DNA of 64,000 bases from Halichondria panicea (taxonomy: Eukaryota > Porifera > Demospongiae > Suberitida > Halichondriidae), in the NCBI RefSeq assembly GCF_963675165.1, contig NC_087378.1:522562-586561 (forward strand), read 5' to 3'. Each line of letters opens with the position of its first letter. Within the stretch, counting starts at the first letter, position 1. This document shows positions 10,317-23,042 of this stretch, piece after piece. Position numbers and translations under genes: made by a program. Below the pieces are notes generated by a model. That model searched no databases. It was not told the origin of the DNA and saw only the letters and a list, made by a program, of their open reading frames with translations.

Positions 10317-12479
10317 TTACACACAAGAATCAGAAATGTGTACATCTTCAGCATTAAAAAACACAGTTGAGCTAGTGGGAGAAAATACAGGGGACATAAG
10401 TTCCTCCTCGTGAGTTATATTATTGTTCTTTTGTTGTATTAAAAAGTGACTTCTTGTGGCAGCCACTCCGTGAGTTGCTCGTCTGTGTCCTATCCTCACT
10501 GACACGCTACGGACATTTGTGCTCGGTGGTATGTAACTGCTGTTGATTCGCTCCAGATTTGTTAGGTCAACAGATTTTTGGGGCCACATAATCCTTGTTC
10601 TGTGGAGGGTATAGAAAAAATCATCATAAGTTCACCATACACAAAGAAGTAGTATATACATGTAATAGAAATTGACCTTAAATAGTTTATTAGTGCCACC
10701 CCGACCACAACCAGCAAACTGAGAAGTGGTAGGTAGTAGAAGGCAACAAAATCCAAGTCAGAGTTGAAATCCCGGAGTACAATTGACAAGCAGTAGTACT
10801 GGTAAGATTAAACTCAGTTATGGCATCAGGCAATGGGAATACAACGTAATTGTCCTTTATGAGCTGGGTAGACTGCAACATCAGTAGCAGGAGAAAGTTT
10901 GAGAGTACGCATATCTCGAGTATATTGACTGCGATTGACTTGTATAGGGCTGAAACAGCCCGTACACTGCTACCAGTATGCACACAATCAAGAGAGGTAC
11001 AGCCTGCAATTAAGAGATACAATTTCTTCAATTAAGCTCTTGTTTCGCAGCAATTAATTCCAATATTACAATAATTATCTTGTACCAGGCTCTTAAAGTA
11101 TAAGCTTTTGTTGTAGCATGAACAGTTGCTGCACAATGTACCAAACCACGAGGTAACAATGTCCCTAATATATATATGTAGCACAGAGCCATGGAAGTGT
11201 TTAACAATGTGATCTAAAGTACTCTTACGTTGGTTACTGGTAGAGGGACAATGAGTATAGCAATAGCAGAAGTCTTCTTCCCAACTCCACACTAAACCAC
11301 CACTTGAGGTCATCCTTATAGCTCTCCTTCAATGGAGCAGAAATGTTCCTAAGCCAATAGAGACGTCTCTGCAAAGAGGCTAGTTAGGAAGCAGCTACAC
11401 AAAAAAGTTCTCGTATAGCGAGTTATTTTCATTGGAGTATTTTTCGTATGCAGAGCATCATCCAATTGCAAAATTATTCTGCACAATAGAATCTACGTCA
11501 CTATTCTGAACTGTACGAATATTTAGAACGAAATGCATGGGTATATAGTTCATACGAAATTTGGACAACGAAACAACGAAAATTACCCGCTATATATACG
11601 GTATTAAATTCAACCCAGTGTATCACTCACTATATATACTCAGTGTATTATGTTATGAAGCATGCATGTTACCTTTGGGTACTTGTTGAGTGCTATGACT
11701 ACTGTTAGGGGGATGAGGGCAAAACATAGCAACAACATAATGATGGCCATGATGCCCAGTGGAGCATGCCATCCAGTAAAACACTCGACTGATCCATCCA
11801 CAAACCATCTCTGTACACGGGGAGAAAAAAACACAGCCATTACACAACCAACTACAGTGTCTGAGTCTACATGGAGTTACATTTCAGCAAAATTGGCCAT
11901 TTTAGTTAACCCTATATAGGTGACAGACTGATATTATTAATCGATGCAAAGACTCTGACTATTAATAGTCTTACATACTCCCCGACAGTGTCGACGTATG
12001 GACAGTTGAGAACTGAGACTGAAGTGTGCACGACAGGAGTGTACAGTAGCAGGATAATAGACCACAGTCCATAGTGCTCCAACACACGATATCTCGTCCT
12101 CCTGTGGTACACAGAATTGGATAATTGGAATTGGAATTGGAATTATAATCGCGATGCTTACTTACCTAAGAATAAACAGAAGGGGTGCCATTGCCATGGC
12201 AATAAGGATTGGGACGTAGCGCAGGAAGTACGCCACGACTGGGGACATGTTGCCATAGAGACAGAAGTCGTAGGGAAAGTAAAAACTCAGTGCACTCCCA
12301 ATGAATACCAACTGTAAATAATTGTGAAAACATAAACAGTGGCAAATCTATTTAACTATAAATTATATAGCTATTCTCCACTTACAAACTATTGGCTTAA
12401 TGAACACTTCTCTCTGACCAGCTGATGTAAAGACGACGTGCAGCAAAGAGAAACAAACCATGACCCAGAGAACTGCCAT
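10317..12479 (-). pseudogene. Chimeric remnant: beta-helix gene signal peptide fused to last six exons of its neighbour
   Basis: On the minus strand, 12389-12479 repeats the signal-peptide exon of the 4354-8193 gene. It is followed directly by the splice donor and intron that in the full gene lie after exon 15 (17137). Then come copies of exons 16-21 at about 12174-12312, 11980-12106, 11677-11812, 11228-11370, 10684-11005 and 10317-10595. If spliced at the retained donor, the signal-peptide frame enters the next exon in the wrong phase. Exon copies 19 and 20 also carry frame-changing indels relative to 15983-16120 and 15427-15750. It is therefore a host pseudogene born of the tandem duplication. 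Its last exon, with the basic cytosolic tail, is still open. Expression is unknown. Confidence 0.8.
11412..11614. mobile_element. Short TIR element, CCGTATAGC family (duplicated copy)
   Basis: The ends read CGTATAGCGAGTTATTTTC and, inverted, ACCGTATATATAGCGGGTAA. It lies in the intron between exon copies 19 and 18. An equivalent copy at 16172-16356 shows it was present before the tandem duplication. Confidence 0.6.
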
Positions 12480-12505
12480 AGCTAGATCTACCTGCACAGA
12501 GAAAA

Positions 12506-12935
12506 AACACACGTAGACAACTGTCTGAGCAAGTAATATAAAGCATTGACTTACTGTTTGCAACAAACAATATCAATACTGACAATAGCAGCTAGCTTGA
12601 CCATCTGCATGTATGAGCCCACCCCCATTCATGCACTCAGTTAAATTATATTCATCATTGACTCACGACATTAACACAATGAGATTCATTTACATTATAG
12701 GTACATGTAAGCACTCTATCTATGATGTAAGTAAGTACACATGAACTTAATTAAGACAATCATCCATACAGTGATGGCATTGCTGATGGCTGATGGTGCG
12801 CATGCGCATTAGACTATTACATACTCAATGCTGCTATGCATGTCTAATGAGTAGGAAGCTAGAAGTATTAGTAAGGGTGTGTCAGCTAATACTATTATAC
12901 CAGTCCACTGTGTACTCGTAAATGTTGCTTTAAAT
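12506..12935. promoter_or_regulatory. Duplicated but diverged P450 promoter region
   Basis: It matches 8214-8310 up to the CCCCATTCATGCAC stretch, then shares only short blocks (for example AGGGTGTGTCA) with the first copy's promoter. The GC-rich hairpin is absent, and the TATA-like run is replaced by a weaker ACTATTATAC. Function is not demonstrated. Confidence 0.4.
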
Positions 12936-14773
12936 ATGGAGCTGGAGCTAGATCTAGTTGATGCTTGGCCATGGATCTTTACAATTCTTGTTGGACTGAT
13001 TGCTGTTGTCCTGATAAGGCCACTCCAAGTGATACTCTGGTTTCTGGTCCACCGCCCGCATCAGATTTTATTCTTGGATTTCTATCTCATTATTAGCCTC
13101 CTTCACTGGCCTTCCCTAGCGGGAAATGCGGCCTGGGATCGAGGCTATCTCATTATTGGATTTCTATCTCATTATTTCTACTACGCATGCGCAAAATGGT
13201 CCATGTGGTACAAAATGTGTGATAATGATATTCATTTGCAAAATAATGAGATTCATAAGGTGAAATTGATAATGACATAATGAGAAAAGCCGCCCGCCCG
13301 CATGCAATTAGAAAAACTTCAGGACCAGAAACCAGAGTGTCACTTGGAGTGGCCTAAAGCAAAAGTGGAGCTCCAGAAATGAACCTCCAGGTCCTTGGGG
13401 CCTACCAGTATTGGGCTACCTACCCTTTCTGGGGCGAAAGATGAATCTGACCGTCAACAATCTGTATAAGAAATATGGAGAAGTATATATTTCAGCTGAA
13501 AATGGGTAGTCGAAAAATTATTGTGATCAGTGGAGAGAAAGCCATTCGAGAGGCTCTCTTGGATTGTGGTACTATCTTCGCTGGAAGACCTGATTTCTAC
13601 TCGTATGTTAGAAACGACTCCTTTGCGTTCTTTGATTTTTCTCCCACATATCGTGCGTGCAGAAAGAATACAATGAAATCGCTGAATGAATTTGTTAAAT
13701 CACAACATAAAGAGCTGCAGGGTATTGGACAGAATGCTGCTACGATGTTTATGCGAGAAGTCAAAAACTTTAACGGCCAACCTTTCAATCCAGAACCTCT
13801 TCTTTTCCGTGTGACATGTACTATTATAGGCTATGTTTGCTTTCATAAGAAGTTGGATGCGAATGACAAGGATGTCACTGCTATTCTTGAGCTAGGAAAG
13901 CAGTTTGGAGACTTTGTAGGTTTTGGAGTGATCTGTGACTTTTTACCTTGGGCGAAATTCCTTTTTAAAACAAAGCTGCAAAAGTATGAAAGGTTTATGA
14001 AAGAGATGGCAGATTATTCTGACAAAGTTTTCCTGAGTCAAAGCCATGAGAGAAGTACTGGTGATGCTATGGTTGACATTTTCCACAGGATAAGTGAAAA
14101 AACGATTGATGGTGAAAATATTTTGTTCAAATTTGATGAGCCTACCGTGAGAAAACAAGTGCATTCCTTGTTTGGTGCTGGATTTGGAACTAGTGCAGTT
14201 ACACTGAAATACAGTTTGATGATGATGGCTCTCTATCCCGATGTTCAGAGGAAACTTCACGAAGAGCTTGATCGTGTAGTGGGTAAGAATCGTTATCCGG
14301 AATTTACTGACAAAGGGGATTTGCCTTACACTATGGCTGTAGTAACAGAGATCAACCGACACTACTCAATGACTGCTCTAAGTGTGACACATGCAACAAC
14401 TTGTGATACTGAATTCCATGGATACCCACTTGCTAAAGGCACTCCGGTTATTTTCAACTACTACTCCATCAATCGAAGTGATGATGTCTTCAAGAATGCT
14501 GACAAGTTTGATCCTGAGCGGTTTCTAAAAGAAGATGGATCATTTGACGCTGCTTTGGCTGCTCGAGTGATAACATTTGGACTTGGTCAGAGGCGCTGTG
14601 CTGGAGAAGAGCTTGGTCGTTTTCAGTTGTTTTTGTTTTTTGCAACTCTTCTACAGCAGTGTACGATTGAGGAGTCCCCAGCCCACCCCCTGGATACTGA
14701 GGATTACACTGTGACTTTTGGAATAATGCACGGTCCAATCAAAGTGATAGTTCACTCAAGAATGGAGGATTGA
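12936..14773 (+). pseudogene. Second cytochrome P450 copy, interrupted by a MITE
   Basis: Duplicate of the P450 at 8636-10132. Its start (MELELDLVDAWPW) and membrane anchor at 12936-13017 are intact, then a 337-bp transposon cuts the frame. A 4-bp insertion near 13488 also shifts the frame relative to copy 1. From the internal ATG at 13475 a 432-residue frame stays open to 14773. It keeps the helix-K ExxR, DPERF and the haem loop FGLGQRRCAGE (Cys375 of that frame). It lacks the anchor and proline hinge, so a microsomal enzyme is unlikely. The I-helix reads GAGFGTS, again without the usual acidic residue. The long open frame suggests recent loss or a soluble truncated product; I favour pseudogene. 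Confidence 0.75.
13018..13354 (+). mobile_element. Harbinger-like MITE inside the P450 copy
   Basis: A 337-bp element with 33-bp terminal inverted repeats (13018-13050 and 13322-13354, one mismatch) that begin GGCCACTCCAAGTGA. It is flanked by TAA at 13015-13017 and 13355-13357. The uninterrupted copy at about 8710 shows the empty-site equivalent. A 3-bp TAA target duplication is typical of PIF/Harbinger elements. No transposase is encoded, so it is non-autonomous. Confidence 0.88.
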
Positions 14774-15060
14774 CCAACAGTTCAATGAATGTATATTATT
14801 TACACAGATACGTAGCTATAGCCATGTGGTTTGTATTTATTGCCTTACTTGGAGCTAGTCATGTGATTTGTTTTTTAGTCTAGATTGTTTTTATTTTTGT
14901 ATGTGGATCTGTGGTAATGCCTTCATTCTAATCATTATGTATGATAATTTTCATTGACAACAATGTAAAGATAGGTATCTTATATTAGCATGCATATAAT
15001 TCAAGAGTTATGTACCATAGGGATTATCATGACATAATTACGATGTACACACAAACAAAA

Positions 15061-18000
15061 TTAAGAATCAGAAATGTGTACACTTTCAGCATTATAAAAC
15101 ACAGTTGAACTAGTGGGTGAAAATACAGGGGACATAAGTTCCTCCTCATGAATTATATTATTGTTCTTTTGTTGTATTAAAAAGTGACTTTTTGTAGCAG
15201 CCACTCCGTGAGTTGCTCGTCTGTGTCCTATCCTCACTGACACGCTACGGACATTTGTGCTCGGTGGTATGTAACTGCTGTTGATTCGCTCCAGATTTGT
15301 TAGGTCAACAGATTTTTGGGGCCACATAATCCTTGTTCTGTGGAGGGTATAGAAAAAATCAGTTCACCATACACAAAGAAGTAGTATATAATACAGTACA
15401 TATAGTACATGTAATAGAAAATTGACCTTAAATAGTTTATTAGTGCCACCCCGATCACAACCAGCAAACTGAGAAGTGGTAGGTAGTAGAAAGGCAACAG
15501 AATCCAAGTCAGAGTTGAAATCCCAGAGTACAATTGACAAGCAGTAGTGGTAAGATTGAACTCAGTTATGGCATCGGGCAATGGGAATACAACGTAATTA
15601 TCCTTTATGAGCTGGGTAGACTGCAACATCAGTAGCAGGAGAAAGTTTGAGAGTATGCATATCTCGAGTATATTGACTGCGATTGACTTGTAGGGCTGAA
15701 ACAGTCCGTACACGGCCACCAGTATGCACACAATCAAGAGAGGTACAGCCTGCAATTAAGAGATACAATTTCTTCAATTAAGCTCTTGTTTCACAGCAAT
15801 AATACAATAATTATCTTGTACCAGGCTCTTAAAGTATAAGAATTGCTGCAATTAAGCATTTGATGTAGCATGAACAGTTGCTGCACAATGTACCAAACCA
15901 CAAGGTAACAATGTCCCTAATATATATATATGTAGCACAGAGCCATGGAAGTGTTTAACAATGTGATCTAAAGTACTCTTACATTGGTTACTGGTAGAGG
16001 GACAATGAGTAGCAATAGCAGAAGTCTTCTTCCCAACTCCACACTAAACCACCACTTGAGGTCATCCTTATAGCTCTCCTTCAATGGAGCAGAAATGTTC
16101 CTAAGCCAATAGAGACATCTCTGCAAAGAAAACAAACACAGTATTAGGCTAGTTAGGAAGCAGCTATACATAAAACGTATAGCAAGTTATTTTCATTGGA
16201 GTATTTTTCGTATGCAGAGCATCATCCAATTGCAAAATTATTCTGCACAATAGAATCTACGTCACTATTCTGAACTGTACGAATATTTAGAACAAAATGC
16301 ATGGGTATATGGTTCATACAAAATTCGGACAACAAAAATTACCCGCTATACGGTATTAAATTCAACCCAGTGTATCACTACTCAGTGTATTATGTTATGA
16401 AGCATGCATGTTACCTTTGGGTACTTGTTGAGTGCTATGACTACTGTTAGGGGGATGAGGGCAAAACATAGCAACAACATAATGATGGCCATGATGCCCA
16501 GTGGAGCATGCCATCCAGTAAAACACTCGACTGATCCATCCACAAACCATCTCTGTACACGGGGAGAAAAAAACAAACACAGCCATTACACAACCAACTA
16601 CAGTGTCTGAGTCTACATGCAGTCATGCAGTTACGTACATTTCAGCAAAATAATCCAAGACTGACAACATTAAATTGATGCACTCTTGAAAGGCTTAAAT
16701 AGACTTTCCTACTTACATACTCCCCGACAGTGTCGACGTATGGACAGTTGAGAACTGAGACTGAAGTGTGCACAACAGGAGTGTACAGTAGCAGGATAAT
16801 AGACCACAGTCCATAATGCTCCAACACACGATATCTTGTCCTCCTGTGGTACACAGAATTGGATAATTGGAATTGGATAATTGGAATTGGAATTGAAATT
16901 ATAATCTCGATGCTTACCTAAGAATAAACAGAAGGGGTGCCATTGCCATGGCAATAAGGATGGGGACGTAACGCAGGAAGTACGCCACGACTGGGGACAT
17001 GTTGCCATAGAGACAGAAGTCGTAGGGAAAGTAGAAACTCAGTGCACTCCCAATGAATACCAACTGTGGTTAATAATATAATGTGAAAACATAAACAGTG
17101 GCAAATCTATAAATTATATAGCTATTCTCCACTTACAAATTTTCCGACAATCTCAAAACTGCTTGGGAAGTATTGTCCAACATATGGAGCAACCTGTGAA
17201 ATGAGAGCGATACATAATATCCATTCATTATGCACACACTGCATTAGAACAAGGAATACTTGACAACCACAGTACACTAACCTGAAGGTAGAATATGAAA
17301 GGGTAGAGATAACACGGTAGAGCTTTGTCCCATAGAATGATCAGCGCAAACAAAACCACATCCACGATAACTGCATGGTGTGTGTGTGTGTGTGCGGGGG
17401 GGGGGTTGGTTGACATACATGTATAAGAACTAGTCTTTAATTCCCGGGCACAAAGTCCAATTTTAGCTATAGCAGTAAAATTCCATTATGCACTGTGATA
17501 TGCCTAGAGTTAAATGTTCATGTTGTTAGCACATTCATCTTTGGAATTGAAGTGTATTTACAACCAGGTACAGTCTGTACATGGTTTTAGTATGAATTGT
17601 CTGGCTCACCTAGTATAACAATGAGGAGACTGAAAGCATCGCTACAAGTGACACACTTGTTTAGCAATGCACTGACTCCGTATCCACTCTCACACTCACC
17701 ACAGAGCACGCCTGCAATGAATAAACTAAGGTCACTTCTGATAACTGGAGGTATGTTGTCATACTGTGAATATGCTACTAGGGGAGATTATTCAGATGCA
17801 TTTATTGTACTAATTAATGTAATAATAAAGGTGTTACTAACAACAGAGGTACGTACCTATATGGGATACTATACAGTGAAGCTTGTGTTACTCTTTCTCT
17901 ACATAGTAAGTCATATGGCAGCTAGGCCACCTCTTAATGATGGTGGTGGGTATAGTATAACTTGCCGCTTCTGTTGCAGACACACTGAGCATCAGGCTGA

Positions 18001-19519
18001 GAGATGGTGTAGGTTTGAATGCACATGGACGGTCCTAGACTAGTCTCCTGACTGCAGCGACAATAGCCGGCCGGACACGGGTAGAAATGGTTCAGGCCCT
18101 GGTTGTACTGATTGCTGCTAGTGTATGGAGCTCCCCAGTAGCCAGACTGAGTGTGAGTCATTAAGAAGTTGTACATATAATCGTGGAATGTACATGTATA
18201 CGTAAGGTATATATGGGTACGCATGACGATCGACTGATGGCAAGCTCGATATTATTGTAGTTGCAAGTTGCACAGACTCTATTATTAGTTATAGCAGACC
18301 TGAATCAAGATGGTGTCCTGGTCATCCTCACAGTTGAGTATTATCTGCTGGATGTCCTCCTGACAGCGACACTCATAGCCACTGTGTAAGGCAGCCTGTC
18401 TCAGAGTGTATCCCACCGGACACACATCAGGGTAGATCACAAAGCTGTCCGTTATCACTCCTTGAACCTGCCAACAGATTACTAATGTTAGCTGACAAAC
18501 TATATAATTAGATATCTATCCCTCAATTTTCCTGGGAATTGGTACTTCACATACGACAAGTTGTGATGATGAGTACCTGAGTGTCAAATATGTACATTCA
18601 TGTACACCCACATGCAATAATTTAGTGGGGGAAAACACTACGCATAGTAGCTCAATTTGTTTAAATTAAGGAGAGGCAAACAGACAATTTCCTGGAATAA
18701 TTTGCTACCATGCAATTAAGGCTCACATTGTCATCTTGGAAGGGCACGTCAATCCGTACATTAGCTAACGGCTCGTGGATGTTGTTAAGAGGTATGACGT
18801 CATTGTTGACAGCGTAGGTGAGTGTGTACTGGCTGCTTAGGTGACCACTTGACTGCTTATTAGAGTCAGTGATGACCAGAGGAGGGTGCAGGCTCACAGT
18901 ATTCTGTGAGGGAAAAATATGTCTGATTACTGTTTCAATATCCACGGTATTCACAGGTATTGTATATACAGTGCTGACCAGTGTGGGCAGAACCCAACTA
19001 GTTCAACCAGTTTCAAACATGCAATTCTAGTTGCCCTATGGTTTTACTTACAGAGGAAGAGTTGGTGAGAGCGAAGAATCGAGCACTCACAAACGTTGGG
19101 TGGTCAAACTGGTCCCAGCCAGTGAGGTGAAGGTTGAACTTGTGTCCAGGCCAGAAAGTCACCTGAAAATACAACCAAAAAAGTATGTGCGTATATTTAT
19201 GTCAGTTGTTATGCTCTGTTTGCAACCATTATGGACACAATTTATCGTATGTACTCACTGAGTCATTGATTGAGTCAATGGCATGAGCAGAAGTTTCCAC
19301 ATAATAGTTGGGTGAGTAGGGGTCATCAAAACCAGTGTTCTTACTGTCGTTGCTACAGAGGCAAGTAAGAACAAAGAAGTCATACAATGCACATTCAAAA
19401 CAGGGTTAGTATGTAACAGAAACCTATAGCAAGCCATTGCTGTATACTACAATGCCAATTAACTTAGATGGCTATAGGGAAGTAAAATCACGCACACACG
19501 CACGCACGCACGCACGCAC

Positions 19520-19559
<40 letters not shown>

Positions 19560-22500
19560 CATGCAACCCTAATACTACCAACATACCCAAAGTCCCAAAT
19601 TGGCCACTGCTTGAGAAAGGCTGGGTTAAAGAATGGAGGCTTGAGGGAGCTCCAGGAGCAGCTGTCCACATGAGACATGTACAGGGACGAGGCTAAAACA
19701 GCATTATTCTTGCGAAACTTGATGGATACCTACAAACACAATAAGAGCTATCAATGTGATGTACTGTAATGATATAGAAACTACAGTAATGCCTAACAGC
19801 AAAAATTCAGCAAAAGTCACCAAGTAAGCTACTATACTTCAACCTATGTAGGTATAGGCCTTAGTTACACACAAAGGTGCATGGCTACTATCGCTATAGA
19901 AACGTACGTCTGTCCAGTTGGAAGGTGGTAGGTTTGGGGTCTGGTTGAGAACAAAACACTGTGGGTTGAAAGCCAGGTTCTGGAAGGCTGCAATAGACAC
20001 AGGTGTCTCTACGAGAATGCTGGCTCCATATCTGCAGTGGAGCCAATCAACTGCATGCTTGCAAACAATATTATACCTAGAGGCAGTATCATTATATGCA
20101 TGTCACCACAATGCCTTAATAAACATTCTGGCCATTTCCTTGTGAGAATACTTACAGGGGAAACTAATAACATTATATCCGTCCCACAACAACATGCCCT
20201 AATACACCTTACACTCACTGACCCTTTCTCATTGCATTGCATGTGTTTACTATATGAGTACATGAGGGTAAGTATATTCACATCAACATGCGTACCCTAA
20301 TACACATTATACACTCTTAGGCCCTTTTATTCTATTTAGATTACTATTACCTCTCGAGTACAACTATTGGTAACAGGGGATAATCTTATTAATTTTAAGC
20401 TTGCTGGAAATAACAAACAGACTGTCAGGTTAGAGGTGTCAGCTTGGGACGAACTAATCTAAACACAAACATTTACTGCAACATTAATACACAAAAAATG
20501 ACAATTCTCTTTGCTATATCCACACAGCTGTACACTACTCCCGATGCTGCCTACACCCACTGATTCACCTTCCACTGTTCCCAACAAACTCTATATTGAG
20601 TCCAGTGGTGAGTCTGACCTGCCCCAGTGAGAGGAGGTGGAGGGCTGCCACATCACCAACGTAGTTATGGATAAACGACAGAGAACCATAAAACTCCACC
20701 AATGAACCGACAATCTGTCAATATTATAGATGTACATAATAATGATGGTGTCAATCATACATGATATCATTGTTATTAATAAGATGACTAGATCAAAGTA
20801 TACTCCTACAGGCATTCAATAATTACTGCACTTCAGATATATACATGCGAGGTGTCTACATCAATGGTCCTTTCTGTCACATAATTATAGGTTAAGGGTT
20901 GGAACAAGGTTGCTACCTTACCCTCAGAGCACTGGTTCCTGTGTTGTTCGTGAAGGTGTTGTTGCCATTGAAGGTCACTGGTGCATAGGCAATACTCACA
21001 ACTCCATTGGTACCAAAGTTACGCTCAAATGTGCTGCAATAAAATTATACACACGCAATTACTTCACTGTACTTAGAAGTTTAAGTATTTTGGGCTATAC
21101 CTATAATGATACATTAATTTTCCCTTCTATATACGCCACAATTTAATGGAAATGTCTTGAAAGTAATCATCTAAAACACACACGTGGTTAGCTATAAAAA
21201 AATTAAAAAAGCTATGCAACTTGGATGCATTTTCACTCAAGTTATACTCAAGTGTACTTTAGCAGAATTGGACCTACACCTTAGTAACTATCTGACTCAC
21301 CAATCAGTGAAGTCATATCTCGGTAAAGATTCTCTGTTGCGAAAGAAGTTAGAATACGATATTGCAACAGCTGACCCAAACTCCCTCCCTACTCCAGGGA
21401 TCCCTTGGTTCATCAAGAAATGACATCTCCTGAAGATCACAAGGTTGCCATCTCCACCTGTATGTATGAAATGTAATGCATGAATGTATGGTAGATTTCA
21501 TAATTGGTCTAAAGTGGTAGCAATTGCTTACCTTGGAATGCTGGGTACACATACACAGCTCCCCCAGACGGTCCGGAGTTACTTTGAAATAGACAGTCGA
21601 TAAAACTTGTAGTATGTGGTTCTCCAGCGATACCATTCGAAATAAATGTCATCTGTACTGCACCTCCCCCTAATCGACCGACATTAGAATTGAATATGTT
21701 TCTCTCGAGGTCCATTGTGTGATGAGTGCCTTCGTTGAACACTACAAGAAATACAGCACCTCCGAACGATTGAGCATAGTTACCCAGGAACAGATTGTCA
21801 GTGATTGTAACGGAGACATTGTGAACATCTTCATTAAAGAACACGCCCACCCCACCACCTCTTCCGCTAAACGCCTGATTGAAAAAAGCGCCACTTGAGC
21901 TCCTAAACAGAGAAGAAGCTGTAGCTCTGTTTCTCGTAAAGTTACAATTGAAAATGAATACTTTAGGCTCTGAATAGTTCATAGGGACACCATTGAAACC
22001 AATAGCAACAGCACCAGTGTTTCCTCTGAATGCATATCGAGATATCCCAGTCCCCTGGTTGTCATGGAAAGTTGAGTAGGTGATAGAGATGTTGCGATTG
22101 TTGTAGAGGTCGAAAACTGCCTCAGAAAAGCCCCTGTGAAAAACCAATCATGCCAATCATGAAAATAATTCGTACAATCTGTAAAAAATTGCTTACCTAA
22201 ATAAAGAGTTGTGAATGTCAACTTGGACCACAGTGTTCAGCCTAATGGGATAGGGGCAGTTGGACAACTCAATGTTTCGAAACGATACAGCTCTTGAGCG
22301 ATTGAAGTATAAAACATAGTCTTTATAGTTGTAATTAGGATCAAAAATTCTGCTCAAATCCACATCAATTGTGTAGTCACAGATAATGGACGGTAGCTGC
22401 AACATTGACCCGTTCAATCCAGCTCTGTTACTAATGTCTTCGGTTTGTGATATTCCAATAAAGTGCACGTTGGTGCCTCCAAGAAACAGTGGGGTAGTGA

Positions 22501-22774
22501 TGTAATGAGGCTCGCCATCTGGTATAAGTAGCAGCACGCAGTCTTCAATAGAATTATCGGTTGAATTTGAGCTGCTACGATCAATGTTTGATAATAAGTT
22601 TAGTGCAGATTGGAGTTCTCCACAAACCCAGAGGCTGTCGTTACTTGTTTGCGAGCAGGCTGGTTGTGCTATTCTGTTGATGCTGATGCTAGTACTACAG
22701 TCACTTGCACTGTAGGCCACCACTCCATAACAACAGGCTAGCAGCAGGAGAGGTACAGTGAGCTTGCAGCTCAT
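15061..22774 (-). CDS. Beta-helix / multi-TM membrane protein, 21 exons
   Basis: A signal peptide (MSCKLTVPLLLLACCYGVVA) begins a chain of roughly 1,340 residues. Exons read on the minus strand include 22199-22774, 21533-22136, 21302-21462, 20924-21033, 20570-20715, 19905-20031, 19588-19731, 19258-19356, 19051-19163, 18730-18903, 18299-18468, about 17970-18160, 17610-17712, 17282-17371, 17137-17193, about 16918-17064, 16718-16844, 16415-16553, 15983-16120, 15427-15750 and 15061-15339. Exons 1-5 carry beta-helix repeats (GGAV, N.F..N) and N-glycosylation sites. A Cys-rich stretch ends in the VLCGECESGYG module, then exons 13-20 encode about nine hydrophobic spans, and exon 21 a basic tail. The intron after exon 12 starts with GC, fixed by phase (RSG then VLCGEC). 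It is head-to-head with the next paralog, 268 bp apart. Function is unknown; surface receptor or channel is inference. Confidence 0.82.
16172..16356. mobile_element. Short TIR element, CCGTATAGC family
   Basis: The left end CGTATAGCAAGTTATTTTC is answered by an inverted TACCCGCTATACGGTA at the right end. It lies in the intron between exons 19 and 18 of the beta-helix/TM gene, at the same place as the copy at 11412-11614. Confidence 0.6.
17372..17412. repeat. CA microsatellite (sense) at a 3' splice site
   Basis: GT run plus G run on the + strand. In the sense of the host gene it is a C run then (CA)n then CCATGCAG, ending at the acceptor of the exon 17282-17371. Confidence 0.85.
19488..19558. 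repeat. GT microsatellite (sense) after a 5' splice site
   Basis: (CA)n and (CACG)n on the + strand, so (GT)n in the gene's sense. It starts about 28 nt after the donor of exon 19588-19731. Confidence 0.85.
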
Positions 22775-23042
22775 GACTGTGTGGATTGTTACTCTCTAAC
22801 CACCTGCAAAGAATAAATTCAAGGTTCAAGTTCAAGCCAGCAATGAGTTAAGTTACTCACCTGTACCTTAGCTTTGTAAACTGTAAACTATCACAAGCAC
22901 AACAGCAGCTCAGCTATATATACAATGTTATTAGCCTGGTAGTTTGCAGGGCTTATCGTCATGTGATGAGCCCCTCCCCCACAAACGGATACAAGCTTGA
23001 GCTCAATAATTATAATTCTAAACACAGAGCTAGAGTACCTTG
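22775..23042. promoter_or_regulatory. Divergent promoter between two beta-helix paralogs
   Basis: A 268-bp gap between opposite start codons of two family members. It holds TATATA-type runs (about 22915-22924). A shared control region is inferred from position only. Confidence 0.4.

Larger units (their letters stand above)
8102..12387. repeat. Tandem duplication, unit 1
   Basis: This unit holds the 5' end of the beta-helix gene (minus strand), the intact P450 and a copy of the 3' exons of the beta-helix/TM gene. It matches 12388-17139 in order and orientation. The right limit is set by the junction: minus-strand sequence changes from the 15061-22774 gene to the 4354-8193 gene within a 2-bp TT overlap near 12388. 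Confidence 0.85.
12388..17139. repeat. Tandem duplication, unit 2
   Basis: Second copy of the unit at 8102-12387. The offset is 4,286 bp at its left end and 4,751 bp at its right end. Most of the growth comes from the MITE at 13018-13354, its target-site copy and small insertions. Its right side runs without a break into the full-length gene at 15061-22774. Confidence 0.85.

Noticed and set aside
13018-13354. MITE acting as a new intron in the P450 copy
   Set aside because: No GT/AG pair at its edges would restore the frame, and a separate 4-bp shift follows.
19031-20300. Several plus-strand open frames across the 15-22 kb beta-helix gene
   Set aside because: They cross exon-intron borders of the minus-strand gene and show no domain or codon signal.
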